Positions 1-6,204 of a stretch of 6,539 nucleotides of DNA are shown one piece after another. The position numbers and the translations under genes are program-made. The stretch comes from a bacterium (GTDB taxonomy: Bacteria > Ratteibacteria > UBA8468 > B48-G9 > JAFGKM01), in the NCBI GenBank assembly GCA_023230585.1, contig JALNXB010000081.1, positions 1 through 6,539 of the forward strand, given 5' to 3'. The notes beneath the pieces are model-generated. The model saw only the letters and a list, made by a program, of their open reading frames with translations. It had not been told where the DNA came from and ran no database searches. The first letter of the stretch is position 1, and each line of letters begins with the position of its first letter.

Positions 1-1
1 C

Positions 2-40
2 ACTCCGTCACTCACGTAACAAGAGTAGTAAAAGCGAGAT
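2..40 (+). repeat. 39-bp direct repeat, copy 1
   Basis: Positions 2-40 match 108-146 with three differences in 39 bases, a period of 106 bp. Both copies start ACTCCGTCACTCACGTAAC and end in CGAGAT. In copy 1 the end runs straight into the TTCCGGA palindrome. In copy 2 the palindrome is missing and the sequence continues as ATTCCACTCC. Confidence 0.85.
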
Positions 41-63
41 TCCGGATCAAGTCCGGAATGACA
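30..63. repeat. Dispersed palindromic repeat (TTCCGGA type), copy 1
   Basis: This 34-bp segment is identical to 3159-3192. Its core is a perfect inverted repeat, ATTCCGGA (39-46) and TCCGGAAT (52-59), around a TCAAG loop. The full motif, GCGAGATTCCGGATCAAGTC followed by CGGAATGACA, belongs as I recall to a type of intergenic palindrome scattered through many bacterial genomes, and its translation gives the familiar spurious peptide VIPDLIRNL. A tail GGGTAATCC..CG plus T-run follows at 69-88 and is shared loosely with 3197-3218 and 6235-6252. Confidence 0.88.
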
Positions 64-107
64 AACACGGGTAATCCGACGTTTTTTTGCTTTTACGCTT
101 TCCTCCT

Positions 108-146
108 ACTCCGTCACTCACGTAACAGGAGTAATAAAACCGAGAT
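108..146 (+). repeat. 39-bp direct repeat, copy 2
   Basis: Second copy of the element at 2-40 (36 of 39 bases identical). It lacks the downstream palindromic module that follows copy 1, so the two copies share a left module but differ in what is joined to it. Confidence 0.85.
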
Positions 147-160
147 ATTCCACTCCAACA

Positions 161-213
161 TTCCTCTCCTCTTGGGGGAGAAGGAACAAGGATGAGGGGG
201 TCTTTTTGTCTTT
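161..213 (+). repeat. GGGGGAG/TGAGGGGGTC dispersed repeat, copy 1
   Basis: TTGGGGGAGAAGG (172-184) is followed by AAGGATGAGGGGGTC (188-202) and a T/C-rich tail ending GTCTTT (208-213). The same order of modules occurs at 6151-6190 with a few indels. The left part TTCCTCTCC (161-169) is nearly complementary to GGGAGAAGGAA, so the unit can form an imperfect hairpin. Confidence 0.7.
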
Positions 214-286
214 GCTTTTATCTTTTCGTCTTTCGCTTTTCTTCTTTTTACACTAATTTAGTGATGAAGGTCGGCCCTCGGCGCTC

Positions 287-335
287 TTTGCGGAGGTCTG
301 ACTTTCGTCTTAGTCAAGTGTAGCGAAAAGGAATG
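287..335 (+). repeat. 49-bp TTTGCGGAGGTC repeat, copy 1
   Basis: About 40 of 49 positions match 3386-3434, starting TTTGCGGAGGTCTGAC and ending AATG. Upstream, GAAGGTCGG (265-273) is complementary, allowing G-T pairs, to CTGACTTTC (298-306), giving a possible stem-loop. No reading frame is shared convincingly, so I treat it as a non-coding element or a very old remnant. Confidence 0.65.
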
Positions 336-372
336 GGGGTTTCAAACATCTTTTTATCCGCTCCCTATTCCT

Positions 373-1470
373 TCAAGTAAACAGTCTTGCAATAAAACTC
401 TTTTTAACTTCAATTGCTTTATAAGGGCAAACCTCAAAACAACATAAACAACTAATACACTTATTCTTATCTACTACCAACTCTTTTGAAATAGCCTTTA
501 CAGGACAAACCTGGACACAAGCATAACATTTTTTACATTTTTCGTATTGTATCTCAGGCAAAATTTTAAAAAACTTTCCTACAAAGTTTAAACATCTCTT
601 AATAACCTTGTTAGACGTTAAAATATGTTTATTTTTTCCAGGAATAGAAAAGTTTTTAACAGGTACTAATTCGTCACCAGTAAGTTCTACATCTGGAAGC
701 CCATATTTTTCATCATATTTTTGAAGAAAGGGGACATTCTTTACATTTAAACCAAGCAGACGACAACATATCATATCAACAGCAACAGCATTTGTCCCTC
801 CAATAATATATCCAGTAAGCTTCAATTTTCCGGCAGAAGGTCCTTTACCTTCCATAGAAACAACTGCGTCAACTAGGTTAAAAGAAACATACTGTCTTAT
901 ATTATGGTAGTAATCAGCAATAAATTCTGAAAAATCTATAGGCGAAACAAATTTACTATGTAGCACACTTTTATGATAACCGGGAATAAGCCCGTAAAGA
1001 TTTTTTATTGCCGCTGTTAAAATTGTTAGCCCGTGGGTTTTAAGCTTTGATATATTTACAAGCGAAAAATCTTTTATTAGAGGAGTAACAGGTACCTTAA
1101 CGGTATTTTTTCCAGACACCTCAACAAAAAAAGAGTTATCAAACTTAACAAGTTTTGCTCCTGTATTATCAGCAACTTTTTTAAACCCACATTTTTCCCA
1201 ATATACAGGAATCGGTTTCAATGAATTTGCAGGGCTATCTCCAATAATTTTCTGACAATTCTCAAAATAAAGAACAGCCTCTTCCAATACAGAAGGATGA
1301 GTAGTTACACCTTCTTCTGGCAACCTTGCAGAAAGCATATTTGGTTTAAATAATATCTTTTCGAAAGCGTCAGGTTTAACACCCGTCAAAAAGAATATTT
1401 TTTTAACAGCTTTTTCTACCTCTTCTTTATCATACGAACTACACTTTATCACTACAACTTGTTCTTTCAT
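373..1470 (-). CDS. DUF362 family protein with C-terminal 2[4Fe-4S] ferredoxin module
   Basis: This 365-residue protein, probably cytoplasmic, has two parts. Residues about 5-275 match the DUF362 family (PF04015): KPNM at 42-45, TTHPSVLEEAV at 56-66, GDSPA at 77-81, NISKLKTHG at 139-147, AAIKNLYG at 153-160, VDAVVSMEGKGPSAG around 200-214 and NAVAVD at 227-232. Residues 312-349 carry two CxxCxxCxxxCP motifs (Cys 312, 315, 318, 322 and 338, 341, 344, 348), each fit to bind a [4Fe-4S] cluster; Cys343 is an extra cysteine between ligands. The ferredoxin part suggests electron transfer, but the family's substrate is not established, so I assign no reaction. The start ATG lies 18 nt after the stop of the isomerase gene, with only a weak GAAG ribosome site about 7 nt upstream, which suggests co-transcription and perhaps translational coupling. 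The stop is TGA. Length and architecture look intact. Confidence 0.93.
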   Translation of the reverse strand: MKEQVVVIKCSSYDKEEVEKAVKKIFFLTGVKPDAFEKILFKPNMLSARLPEEGVTTHPSVLEEAVLYFENCQKIIGDSPANSLKPIPVYWEKCGFKKVADNTGAKLVKFDNSFFVEVSGKNTVKVPVTPLIKDFSLVNISKLKTHGLTILTAAIKNLYGLIPGYHKSVLHSKFVSPIDFSEFIADYYHNIRQYVSFNLVDAVVSMEGKGPSAGKLKLTGYIIGGTNAVAVDMICCRLLGLNVKNVPFLQKYDEKYGLPDVELTGDELVPVKNFSIPGKNKHILTSNKVIKRCLNFVGKFFKILPEIQYEKCKKCYACVQVCPVKAISKELVVDKNKCISCLCCFEVCPYKAIEVKKSFIARLFT

Positions 1471-1488
1471 AATAATTCTTCAGCAGAC

Positions 1489-2322
1489 TTAACTTTTTGC
1501 AATAGAGATTAGTGTTTTTCCATAATTTATATATATATTATATGTTTCTTCTGGGTCTCCAACTTTTCTCAAATGAACAACACTTGCCATATGGGGTTCT
1601 ATGGAAACAAAACCATCATACCCAGTTTTTTTCAAATCAGCCATTACCTCTTTAACTCTCCCTTCTCCTTCTCCTGGATAAACAGCTGCAGATTTACCAT
1701 CAATTCTCTTATAATCTTTTATATGCACATAACCAATATATGGTTTAAGTTGCATATAATTATCAAAAGCATCACCATCTTGATAGGCAACAACGTTTCC
1801 TGTGTCATACATAAGTTTGAAAGCAGGGGAATCAACTTCTTCATAAATGCGGAGCATCTCTTTTGTTTTTGCAGCCCAACCACTACAGTTTTCGTGGGCA
1901 AGAATTATTCCAGCATCTTCAGCCATTTTTGCCAACACCTTCATTCGTCTGATAGCTTCTTTTCCCCAATCTTCATAAGTCCAAGGGTTTTCACTATCGT
2001 TTGGCCAGGACATAACTCGAATATATTTAGTGTTAAATTTTTTCATTCTTGGGATAGCTCTTTTGATCTCGTCATAATCTTTTGTAAAATCTCCAGAAAT
2101 CTTTGTAGCCCAATTACCGACAGCACCTGCAAAACAAGAAACTTTCATCCCGGCTTCAGATACTTTTGCATAAACTTCATCAAACTTTTCATCTGACATA
2201 AGAGTAAGATTTTCTTTATCAACCTCTCTAATTTCCAAATAATCCCAACCCAACTCCTTATGGGCCTTTATTTGCACTTCAATAGGTTGACCAGCCTCAT
2301 CACTTATCCCTGTAAATTTCAT
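1489..2322 (-). CDS. Sugar phosphate isomerase/epimerase, xylose isomerase-like TIM barrel
   Basis: This 277-residue protein matches the AP-endonuclease-2/xylose-isomerase-like TIM barrel family (PF01261), soluble and without a signal peptide. It opens with MKFTGISDEAG, a common first strand in this family. The four expected divalent-metal ligands can be read: Glu144 in HEN (143-145), Asp173 in YDTGN (172-176), His200 in VHIKD (199-203) and Glu242 in IEPH (241-244). Relatives isomerise or epimerise sugars and polyols or act as inosose dehydratases; the sequence alone does not fix the substrate. The ATG is preceded by GGAGGG (minus strand, at 2327-2332) with 4 nt spacing, a strong ribosome site that supports this start. 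It is the first gene of a two-gene minus-strand unit with the DUF362 protein, and it diverges from the lipoprotein gene. Length is normal for the family. Confidence 0.94.
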   Translation of the reverse strand: MKFTGISDEAGQPIEVQIKAHKELGWDYLEIREVDKENLTLMSDEKFDEVYAKVSEAGMKVSCFAGAVGNWATKISGDFTKDYDEIKRAIPRMKKFNTKYIRVMSWPNDSENPWTYEDWGKEAIRRMKVLAKMAEDAGIILAHENCSGWAAKTKEMLRIYEEVDSPAFKLMYDTGNVVAYQDGDAFDNYMQLKPYIGYVHIKDYKRIDGKSAAVYPGEGEGRVKEVMADLKKTGYDGFVSIEPHMASVVHLRKVGDPEETYNIYINYGKTLISIAKS

Positions 2323-2464
2323 TTGTCCCTCCGTTGTTATTAAAAACTGTAGGTTTTATTAAACGATATGTAAGTTTTAATACTTGGTAGTATATTCTAT
2401 ATTATATTTGGTAAAATCACAAAAAAATAATTTTTTTTCTTGCCCCTCTCACCCTTTTTCCTCT

Positions 2465-2493
2465 TTGACAAAAAAAATAGCCCATTTTATAAT
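2465..2493 (+). promoter_or_regulatory. Consensus sigma70-type promoter of the lipoprotein gene
   Basis: A perfect -35 hexamer TTGACA (2465-2470) and a perfect -10 hexamer TATAAT (2488-2493) are separated by exactly 17 bp. The predicted transcript start is near 2500, leaving a leader of about 30 nt with AAGGAG at 2520-2525, 4 nt before the ATG. Such a complete match suggests strong constitutive expression, although an overlapping operator cannot be excluded. Confidence 0.85.
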
Positions 2494-2529
2494 CAACCAA
2501 AAGAATAAATAACAAACATAAGGAGAAAA

Positions 2530-3018
2530 ATGAAAAAAATATGCTTACTGCTCATTGTCATGAGTTGCTTACTTATGTCTGGATGCACAACTTCAGTTAA
2601 AACTACTCCAAATAAAGAAAAAACAATTGATATCTTAATAGAAAAAGAAGTCTCAAAACCAGAAATAGAAAAACCTCGAACCACTATTACAAGAATCCTT
2701 CCTAAAACCTACTCTTCAGGAGAACCTCTCTTTGTAACATTAAAGGTTAGACCAATACCCGACATAACAGGTGTAATAATTGAAGAGATACTCCCTATTA
2801 ACTGGAAAATAACCTCAGCTACTCCTGCCTGGATGAAATACGAGGATAGAGCATACAAATGGCTAATATTTGAAAAAAACCTTAAAGAGTTTGAAATAAA
2901 ATATGAAGTTACAATACCTAACAAAGAGAAAGGTATAAAAGAGTTTAATGGTATAGGTGTAACATTTCAAGAGAAAAACTTTCCTATTGAAGGCGATAAA
3001 TTCATCAAACACAACTAA
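2530..3018 (+). CDS. Small secreted lipoprotein with a beta-sandwich-like domain
   Basis: This 162-residue protein begins MKKICLLLIV, a short lysine-charged hydrophobic signal, then a lipobox LMSGC with the lipidated cysteine at residue 19. Residues 20-50 are a polar, Lys/Glu/Thr-rich linker. Residues about 52-146 look like a single all-beta domain: TRILPKTYSSGEPLFVTLKV, then VIIEEILPINWKI, YKWLIFEKNLKEFEIKYEV and FNGIGVTF. This pattern recalls, from memory, a beta-sandwich (VEE..P.GW..., ending in a Y.V..P plus FSG-like strand) that often sits beside dockerins in large surface proteins of uncultured bacteria; I have no search to confirm it. The product should be anchored in a membrane facing outward. 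Upstream lie a consensus promoter and a good AAGGAG site, and a 10-bp hairpin follows 10 nt after the stop. The next gene on the same strand encodes a dockerin protein. A specific function is not recognised. Confidence 0.82.
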   Translation: MKKICLLLIVMSCLLMSGCTTSVKTTPNKEKTIDILIEKEVSKPEIEKPRTTITRILPKTYSSGEPLFVTLKVRPIPDITGVIIEEILPINWKITSATPAWMKYEDRAYKWLIFEKNLKEFEIKYEVTIPNKEKGIKEFNGIGVTFQEKNFPIEGDKFIKHN

Positions 3019-3028
3019 CCTCTTTCAG

Positions 3029-3053
3029 CTTGCAAACCTACGCGGTTTGCAAG
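3029..3053 (+). terminator. Perfect 10-bp hairpin after the lipoprotein gene, possible terminator
   Basis: CTTGCAAACC (3029-3038) and GGTTTGCAAG (3044-3053) form a perfect stem around loop TACGC, starting 10 nt after the TAA. No T-run follows directly. A second, weaker stem CAAT/ATTG (3065-3068, 3077-3080) is followed by CTTTTT at 3081-3086, so termination could use the pair together. It could equally be an mRNA-stabilising 3' hairpin or another palindromic repeat. Confidence 0.5.
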
Positions 3054-3109
3054 TCTATGGTTATCAATACTTTAGCATTGCTTTTTGCCTTCTATCCACC
3101 CCTTTTACC

Positions 3110-3130
3110 ATACTGAACTTGTTTCAGGAT
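3110..3130. repeat. Palindromic element of the TGAACTTGTTTCA type
   Basis: ATACTGAA (3110-3117) and TTCAGGAT (3123-3130) are inverted arms with one mismatch around loop CTTGT. The string CTGAACTTGTTTCAGGATCT resembles, from memory, a palindrome found between genes in many bacteria. Only one copy occurs in this window. It lies 29 bp upstream of the TTCCGGA repeat. Confidence 0.7.
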
Positions 3131-3158
3131 CTCTCACCTAACCCACGCTGGTAGTAGG

Positions 3159-3192
3159 AAAAGCGAGATTCCGGATCAAGTCCGGAATGACA
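3159..3192. repeat. Dispersed palindromic repeat (TTCCGGA type), copy 2
   Basis: Identical over 34 bp to 30-63, in the same orientation. The arms are ATTCCGGA and TCCGGAAT with loop TCAAG. The following GGGCAATCCCTCGTATTTTT (3197-3216) resembles the tails at 69-88 and 6235-6252. Minus-strand translation across it gives the VIPDLIRNL-type spurious peptide. Confidence 0.88.
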
Positions 3193-3224
3193 TGCAGGGC
3201 AATCCCTCGTATTTTTCCTTGCCT

Positions 3225-3302
3225 GCCAACTACACCTCCTCCTACGCCAAGGTATACCTGCCGAAGCTTGTATTTTAGCGTAGGTTGGCTTCGGTGGATA
3301 AA
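3225..3302. repeat. 65-bp CCTCCTACGCCAAGG repeat with interleaved inverted arms, copy 1
   Basis: Positions 3238-3302 match 6315-6379 at 61 of 65 bases. CCTACGC (3241-3247) pairs with GCGTAGG (3278-3284), and adding GCCAA (3225-3229) gives a 12-bp complement to 3278-3289 with an 11-nt bulge on the left side. TATACCTGCCGAAG (3253-3266) lies inside that loop and is nearly complementary to CTTCGGTGGATA (3289-3300), which lies outside it, so the arms alternate in an A-B-A'-B' order. Confidence 0.8.
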
Positions 3303-3355
3303 CCTCATCCCATTAACCTCTCTGCAAACCCTTGGGGATTTCCAATACCTACAAT

Positions 3356-3382
3356 TCTCAAGGGGAGAAGGCAAAGAGGGAG
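3356..3382 (+). repeat. Degenerate GGGGAGAAGG element
   Basis: TCTCAAGGGGAGAAGG followed by AAAGAGGGAGT resembles the GGGGGAG elements at 172-213 and 6151-6190 but lacks the full TGAGGGGGTC end. It runs directly into the 49-bp repeat at 3386-3434. Confidence 0.45.
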
Positions 3383-3385
3383 TAT

Positions 3386-3434
3386 TTTGCGGAGGTCCGA
3401 CCTTCGTCTTTATTAAATGTGGCAAAAAGTAATG
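3386..3434 (+). repeat. 49-bp TTTGCGGAGGTC repeat, copy 2
   Basis: About 40 of 49 positions match 287-335. It contains TTTGCGGAGGTCCGACCTTC, in which AGGTC and GACCT form a short palindrome. It ends about 20 bp before the -35 box of the dockerin gene promoter. Confidence 0.65.
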
Positions 3435-3453
3435 AGAACCAAAGAAAAAACTT

Positions 3454-3481
3454 TTGACTAAAACCTCTAAAATGTTATAAA
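3454..3481 (+). promoter_or_regulatory. Promoter of the dockerin protein gene, with extended -10
   Basis: TTGACT (3454-3459, 5 of 6 to the sigma70 -35) is followed after 16 bp by TATAAA (3476-3481, 5 of 6 to the -10). TG at 3473-3474 makes an extended -10 (TGTTATAAA). The transcript would start near 3488, giving a leader of about 36 nt with GGAGG at 3515-3519, 4 nt before the ATG. This suggests the gene is transcribed on its own and not only by read-through from the lipoprotein gene. Confidence 0.72.
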
Positions 3482-3523
3482 ATAAATAAAAAATAACTTG
3501 TTTTTAATAACAATGGAGGTTTT

Positions 3524-6133
3524 ATGGTTTTCAAAAAAACATCCCTTCTTCTGCTTATTGCTCTTCTCTTTATTCCATTCACTCTTTTTGGAAGCATAAA
3601 CATATCAGGAACAATTAACAATGTGAAAATTGCTCTCCCACCAGAATTTCCTCCCGTCGGAGGTGTTGAAATCCAATTTCTTGGAACAACAAGGAGTGTT
3701 ATAACCGACGCTAATGGGGAATTTACTTTAAACGATATACCTTCTAACTCAATTTCTGGCTTAAAATTGACAAAGGACGGTTATAAAACAACCTATACCC
3801 AGTTTTTAGATACAGGCGAAAATAATGTTTACCAAGCAGCATTTATTTTTGATAATAACCTTTATACTAAAAATATAAGTTCAGGGACTGCTCCTAAACA
3901 TATCTCAGGTAGAGGAGATATTGTTGGATTAACAGATGGTGAAGGCGTAACAATTGAAGCAATATATCTTGATACAGGCGAACCGGCTGGAGTTGTTAAA
4001 TATATTGAGGCTTCTTTACGTTATATGTTAAAACCTGGTAATTCTACAAGCACAACTGACCTCGGATTTTTTGGTATATACAACGTTGAGCCCGGCAGAC
4101 CTGTTATTGTAAAAGGGGCTAAAGCTGGAATAACTCTTTCTACTGCAATTGCTGTTGCTTACCCTGATGCTTTAACTCTTATGTCTATCTTGCCAGTTAA
4201 TCCAACCAATATAAGTGGTATAGCATTTACTGATGATGGTGATGGAGAAGAACCTGTTGTAGGAGCCGACATTGCTTTATTGGGGTTAAAGACGGCTTCT
4301 TCCGGTAACGATGGTTCTTTTGATTTAGAAGATATTCCATCAAACTCTATGTGTGTTTTGAAGTCATCTAAAACTGGTTTTCTTGATACATATCTATATG
4401 GTCTTGTTGAATCTGGTAACAATGATATTCAACTCTTTATGGTTACAGAGGAGATGTTTGAGGAAGCAGTAGGGCAACTTCCACAAGCGGATAAAGGTTC
4501 TATACTAATAGATTCCGAGATATCTAACGTAAAAATAGAACTCTTTGATGATTCAGGTAACCAAATAACACCTATAACCCGTTATTATCTTGATGAGGAA
4601 GGGCATGTTGACCCAGAGTTAACTTCAACCGAACCAGATGGTGGATGTATCATAATAAACTTAAATCCTGGCTACTATTACCTTGTTGCAGAGAAAGAAG
4701 GCTTTGAATTTCCTGTTATCTGGGTTCCCACTTTCCAAAACGGTTTAACCATTATAAACGACCTTTGCTCTATCACATATGTTGAAGGGTTATATAAAAC
4801 CGAACCTGAAGACCAGATAAATAGTTCCGACCCAGTTGCTTCTAACTCAAAAGATGTCCCTATTTTTAGGTTTGATTTAGGGACTATTGGTAACTATGAA
4901 AAGGTAACAATTAAAAAAATAAATTTTACACCAAAAGGTACTGGCAATATTTCAACTTCTCTTTCATCGGCAAAACTATATTATGATTCAAATAATAACG
5001 GAGATTTTGATACACTGGCTGGTGTTGGCACAATAGCAGAGAATAAAATAACTTTCAATGAACTAAATGTTGAGGTAGGTCCAAACGACTCGAACAAACA
5101 CTGGGAACTCCGTTTTGATTTTAATGGAACACCCCAAAGTGGGGAAACTTTTGGTATAGACCTTCTTAAAAATATAGATATTACCTCTATTGGAAAAACA
5201 AGTGGTTTAGATGTAACCTGCGAGGGCGACCCGATTATAGGCAACTTAATTACAATTGTATCATCGCCCCTAAAACCTATCAATATATCTCCCTCTGATG
5301 GAGCAACAAACGTTTTACTTTCTGGTTACAAACTTAAAGCCAGTTCCTTTGAGAAAGGAGCAGGGGAGGAATATACTGGAAGTGATATTCACAAAAAAAC
5401 CCATTGGCAAATAAGAAAAGCAGAAAATACTTATGAAACCCCTGTGGTGGATGAGGAAACCCAAACTCCTGCAGAAGAATTTTCTCCTCCCATAGACCTT
5501 GAAACTGGTTTTACATACTATTGGCGAGTAAAGTATCAAAATGGTGCTGATATATGGTCTGACTGGTCAGATGAAACCTGGTTCACTGCTGACACTTTGG
5601 CAACTTCTCCCCAAAAACCGAACAACGTAAGCCCAGATGACAATTCTGTAGAGGTTAGTATCACACCCTCTTTAAAAGCAAGTAACTTTGAAGGTGCGGG
5701 TTTGGCTGAACATAAAGCATCTCAATGGAAAATAACCTTTAAAAATAATGAAGAAACGGCTTTTGATAGTGGTAGAGATACCAACAACCTTATTGAAATT
5801 GATATTCCTGTGGGGAAACTAAATTATGATACAGAATATTCTTGGCAAGTAAGGTATCAAGACGAAGGTGGTGCTTGGTCTTACTGGTCAGATGAAACAA
5901 GTTTTAAAACAGAATCTGTAGAGTTGGGGGATATTAACGGCGATGGGACTGTTAATATATCCGATGTCATATTATGTTTAAGGATGTCTATAGGGTTGTC
6001 TGTAACTATTAATGAGAACACATATACAGAATATCCTGATTGGTTGCAAAACAGAGCCGATATGAACGGTACAGACGGAGTTAACATACGAGATGTAATC
6101 CTTGTTCTACGTAAATCCCTTGATCTTGATTAA
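3524..6133 (+). CDS. Secreted multidomain surface protein with C-terminal type I dockerin
   Basis: This 869-residue exported protein starts with a signal peptide (two Lys, then LLLLIALLFIPFTLFG; cleavage likely near 23). Residues 25-110 and 229-308 are two related carboxypeptidase-regulatory/CnaB-like beta domains sharing the pattern NG.F.L.DIPSNS (DIPSNS at 71-76 and 270-275). Residues 324-417 look like a third, diverged one. Residues 424-578 are a beta-rich domain I cannot name. Residues 582-690 and 694-797 are tandem fibronectin-III-like domains ending in WSDWSDETWF and WSYWSDETSF. Residues 801-869 form a type I dockerin: first Ca-loop Asp803, Asn805, Asp807, Asp814; second loop Asp846, Asn848, Asp857, with Thr850 where an Asp is usual. 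There is no catalytic domain, LPXTG, SLH or transmembrane anchor, so it is probably an extracellular adhesive or scaffold-bound protein held through dockerin-cohesin pairing. GGAGG at 3515 supports the start. It has its own promoter, and the lipoprotein lies upstream. Confidence 0.92.
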   Translation: MVFKKTSLLLLIALLFIPFTLFGSINISGTINNVKIALPPEFPPVGGVEIQFLGTTRSVITDANGEFTLNDIPSNSISGLKLTKDGYKTTYTQFLDTGENNVYQAAFIFDNNLYTKNISSGTAPKHISGRGDIVGLTDGEGVTIEAIYLDTGEPAGVVKYIEASLRYMLKPGNSTSTTDLGFFGIYNVEPGRPVIVKGAKAGITLSTAIAVAYPDALTLMSILPVNPTNISGIAFTDDGDGEEPVVGADIALLGLKTASSGNDGSFDLEDIPSNSMCVLKSSKTGFLDTYLYGLVESGNNDIQLFMVTEEMFEEAVGQLPQADKGSILIDSEISNVKIELFDDSGNQITPITRYYLDEEGHVDPELTSTEPDGGCIIINLNPGYYYLVAEKEGFEFPVIWVPTFQNGLTIINDLCSITYVEGLYKTEPEDQINSSDPVASNSKDVPIFRFDLGTIGNYEKVTIKKINFTPKGTGNISTSLSSAKLYYDSNNNGDFDTLAGVGTIAENKITFNELNVEVGPNDSNKHWELRFDFNGTPQSGETFGIDLLKNIDITSIGKTSGLDVTCEGDPIIGNLITIVSSPLKPINISPSDGATNVLLSGYKLKASSFEKGAGEEYTGSDIHKKTHWQIRKAENTYETPVVDEETQTPAEEFSPPIDLETGFTYYWRVKYQNGADIWSDWSDETWFTADTLATSPQKPNNVSPDDNSVEVSITPSLKASNFEGAGLAEHKASQWKITFKNNEETAFDSGRDTNNLIEIDIPVGKLNYDTEYSWQVRYQDEGGAWSYWSDETSFKTESVELGDINGDGTVNISDVILCLRMSIGLSVTINENTYTEYPDWLQNRADMNGTDGVNIRDVILVLRKSLDLD
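5933..6130 (+). other. Dockerin domain coding segment
   Basis: GDINGDGTVNISDVILCLR (802-820) and ADMNGTDGVNIRDVILVLR (845-863) are the duplicated Ca-binding loop plus helix units typical of type I dockerins. In the first, Asp803, Asn805, Asp807 and Asp814 fill canonical positions 1, 3, 5 and 12. In the second, position 5 is Thr850 and an Asp sits one residue later. The linker between the repeats (about 821-844) is somewhat long and contains YTEYPDW. Confidence 0.88.
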
Positions 6134-6150
6134 TTTCTTTATTCTGTTCA

Positions 6151-6190
6151 TTGGGGGAGAGGATGTAAGGTGAGGGGGTCTTTTGTCTTT
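6151..6190 (+). repeat. GGGGGAG/TGAGGGGGTC dispersed repeat, copy 2
   Basis: TTGGGGGAGAGG, then AAGGTGAGGGGGTC and TTTTGTCTTT, in the same order as at 172-213 with small indels. It begins 18 nt after the stop codon of the dockerin gene. Confidence 0.7.
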
Positions 6191-6204
6191 ATCTGCCGTT
6201 TTAT

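Larger units (their letters stand above)
1..372. other. Gene-free repeat mosaic at the left edge
   Basis: No credible coding region is visible on either strand. The stretch consists of a near-tandem 39-bp duplication, a TTCCGGA palindrome, a G-rich GGGGGAG element, a pyrimidine-rich tract (about 200-250, T/C runs interrupted mainly by single G or A) and a 49-bp element (287-335) that recurs at 3386-3434. It lies downstream of the minus-strand DUF362 gene. I see no clear hairpin plus T-run terminator for that gene in it. Confidence 0.8.
3019..3453. other. Gene-free repeat mosaic between lipoprotein and dockerin genes
   Basis: Apart from the hairpin and repeats listed separately, nothing coding is convincing here. 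Two opposed open frames (3138-3425 minus, 3187-3432 plus) cover mostly repeat sequence, overlap each other almost entirely and have no persuasive ribosome site or recognisable domain, so I treat both as spurious. Confidence 0.75.

Noticed and set aside
1573..2196. Long open frame of 207 codons opposite the isomerase gene
   Set aside because: It is antisense to a gene with clear catalytic motifs, is rich in Phe, Ser, His and Ile as expected of a shadow frame, and has no recognisable domain.
2389..2429. Minus-strand promoter for the isomerase gene
   Set aside because: TATAAT (2401-2406, minus) and TATACT (2389-2394, minus) are present, but neither has an acceptable -35 at 16-18 bp in this AT-rich stretch.
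3138..3425. Open reading frame of 95 codons on the minus strand
   Set aside because: It translates repeat DNA, including the VIPDLIRNL-type spurious peptide, has no domain and overlaps an opposed open frame of equal quality.
3187..3432. Open reading frame of 81 codons on the plus strand
   Set aside because: It covers the 65-bp and 49-bp repeats and has no ribosome site or recognisable domain; it is more simply a by-product of repeat sequence.
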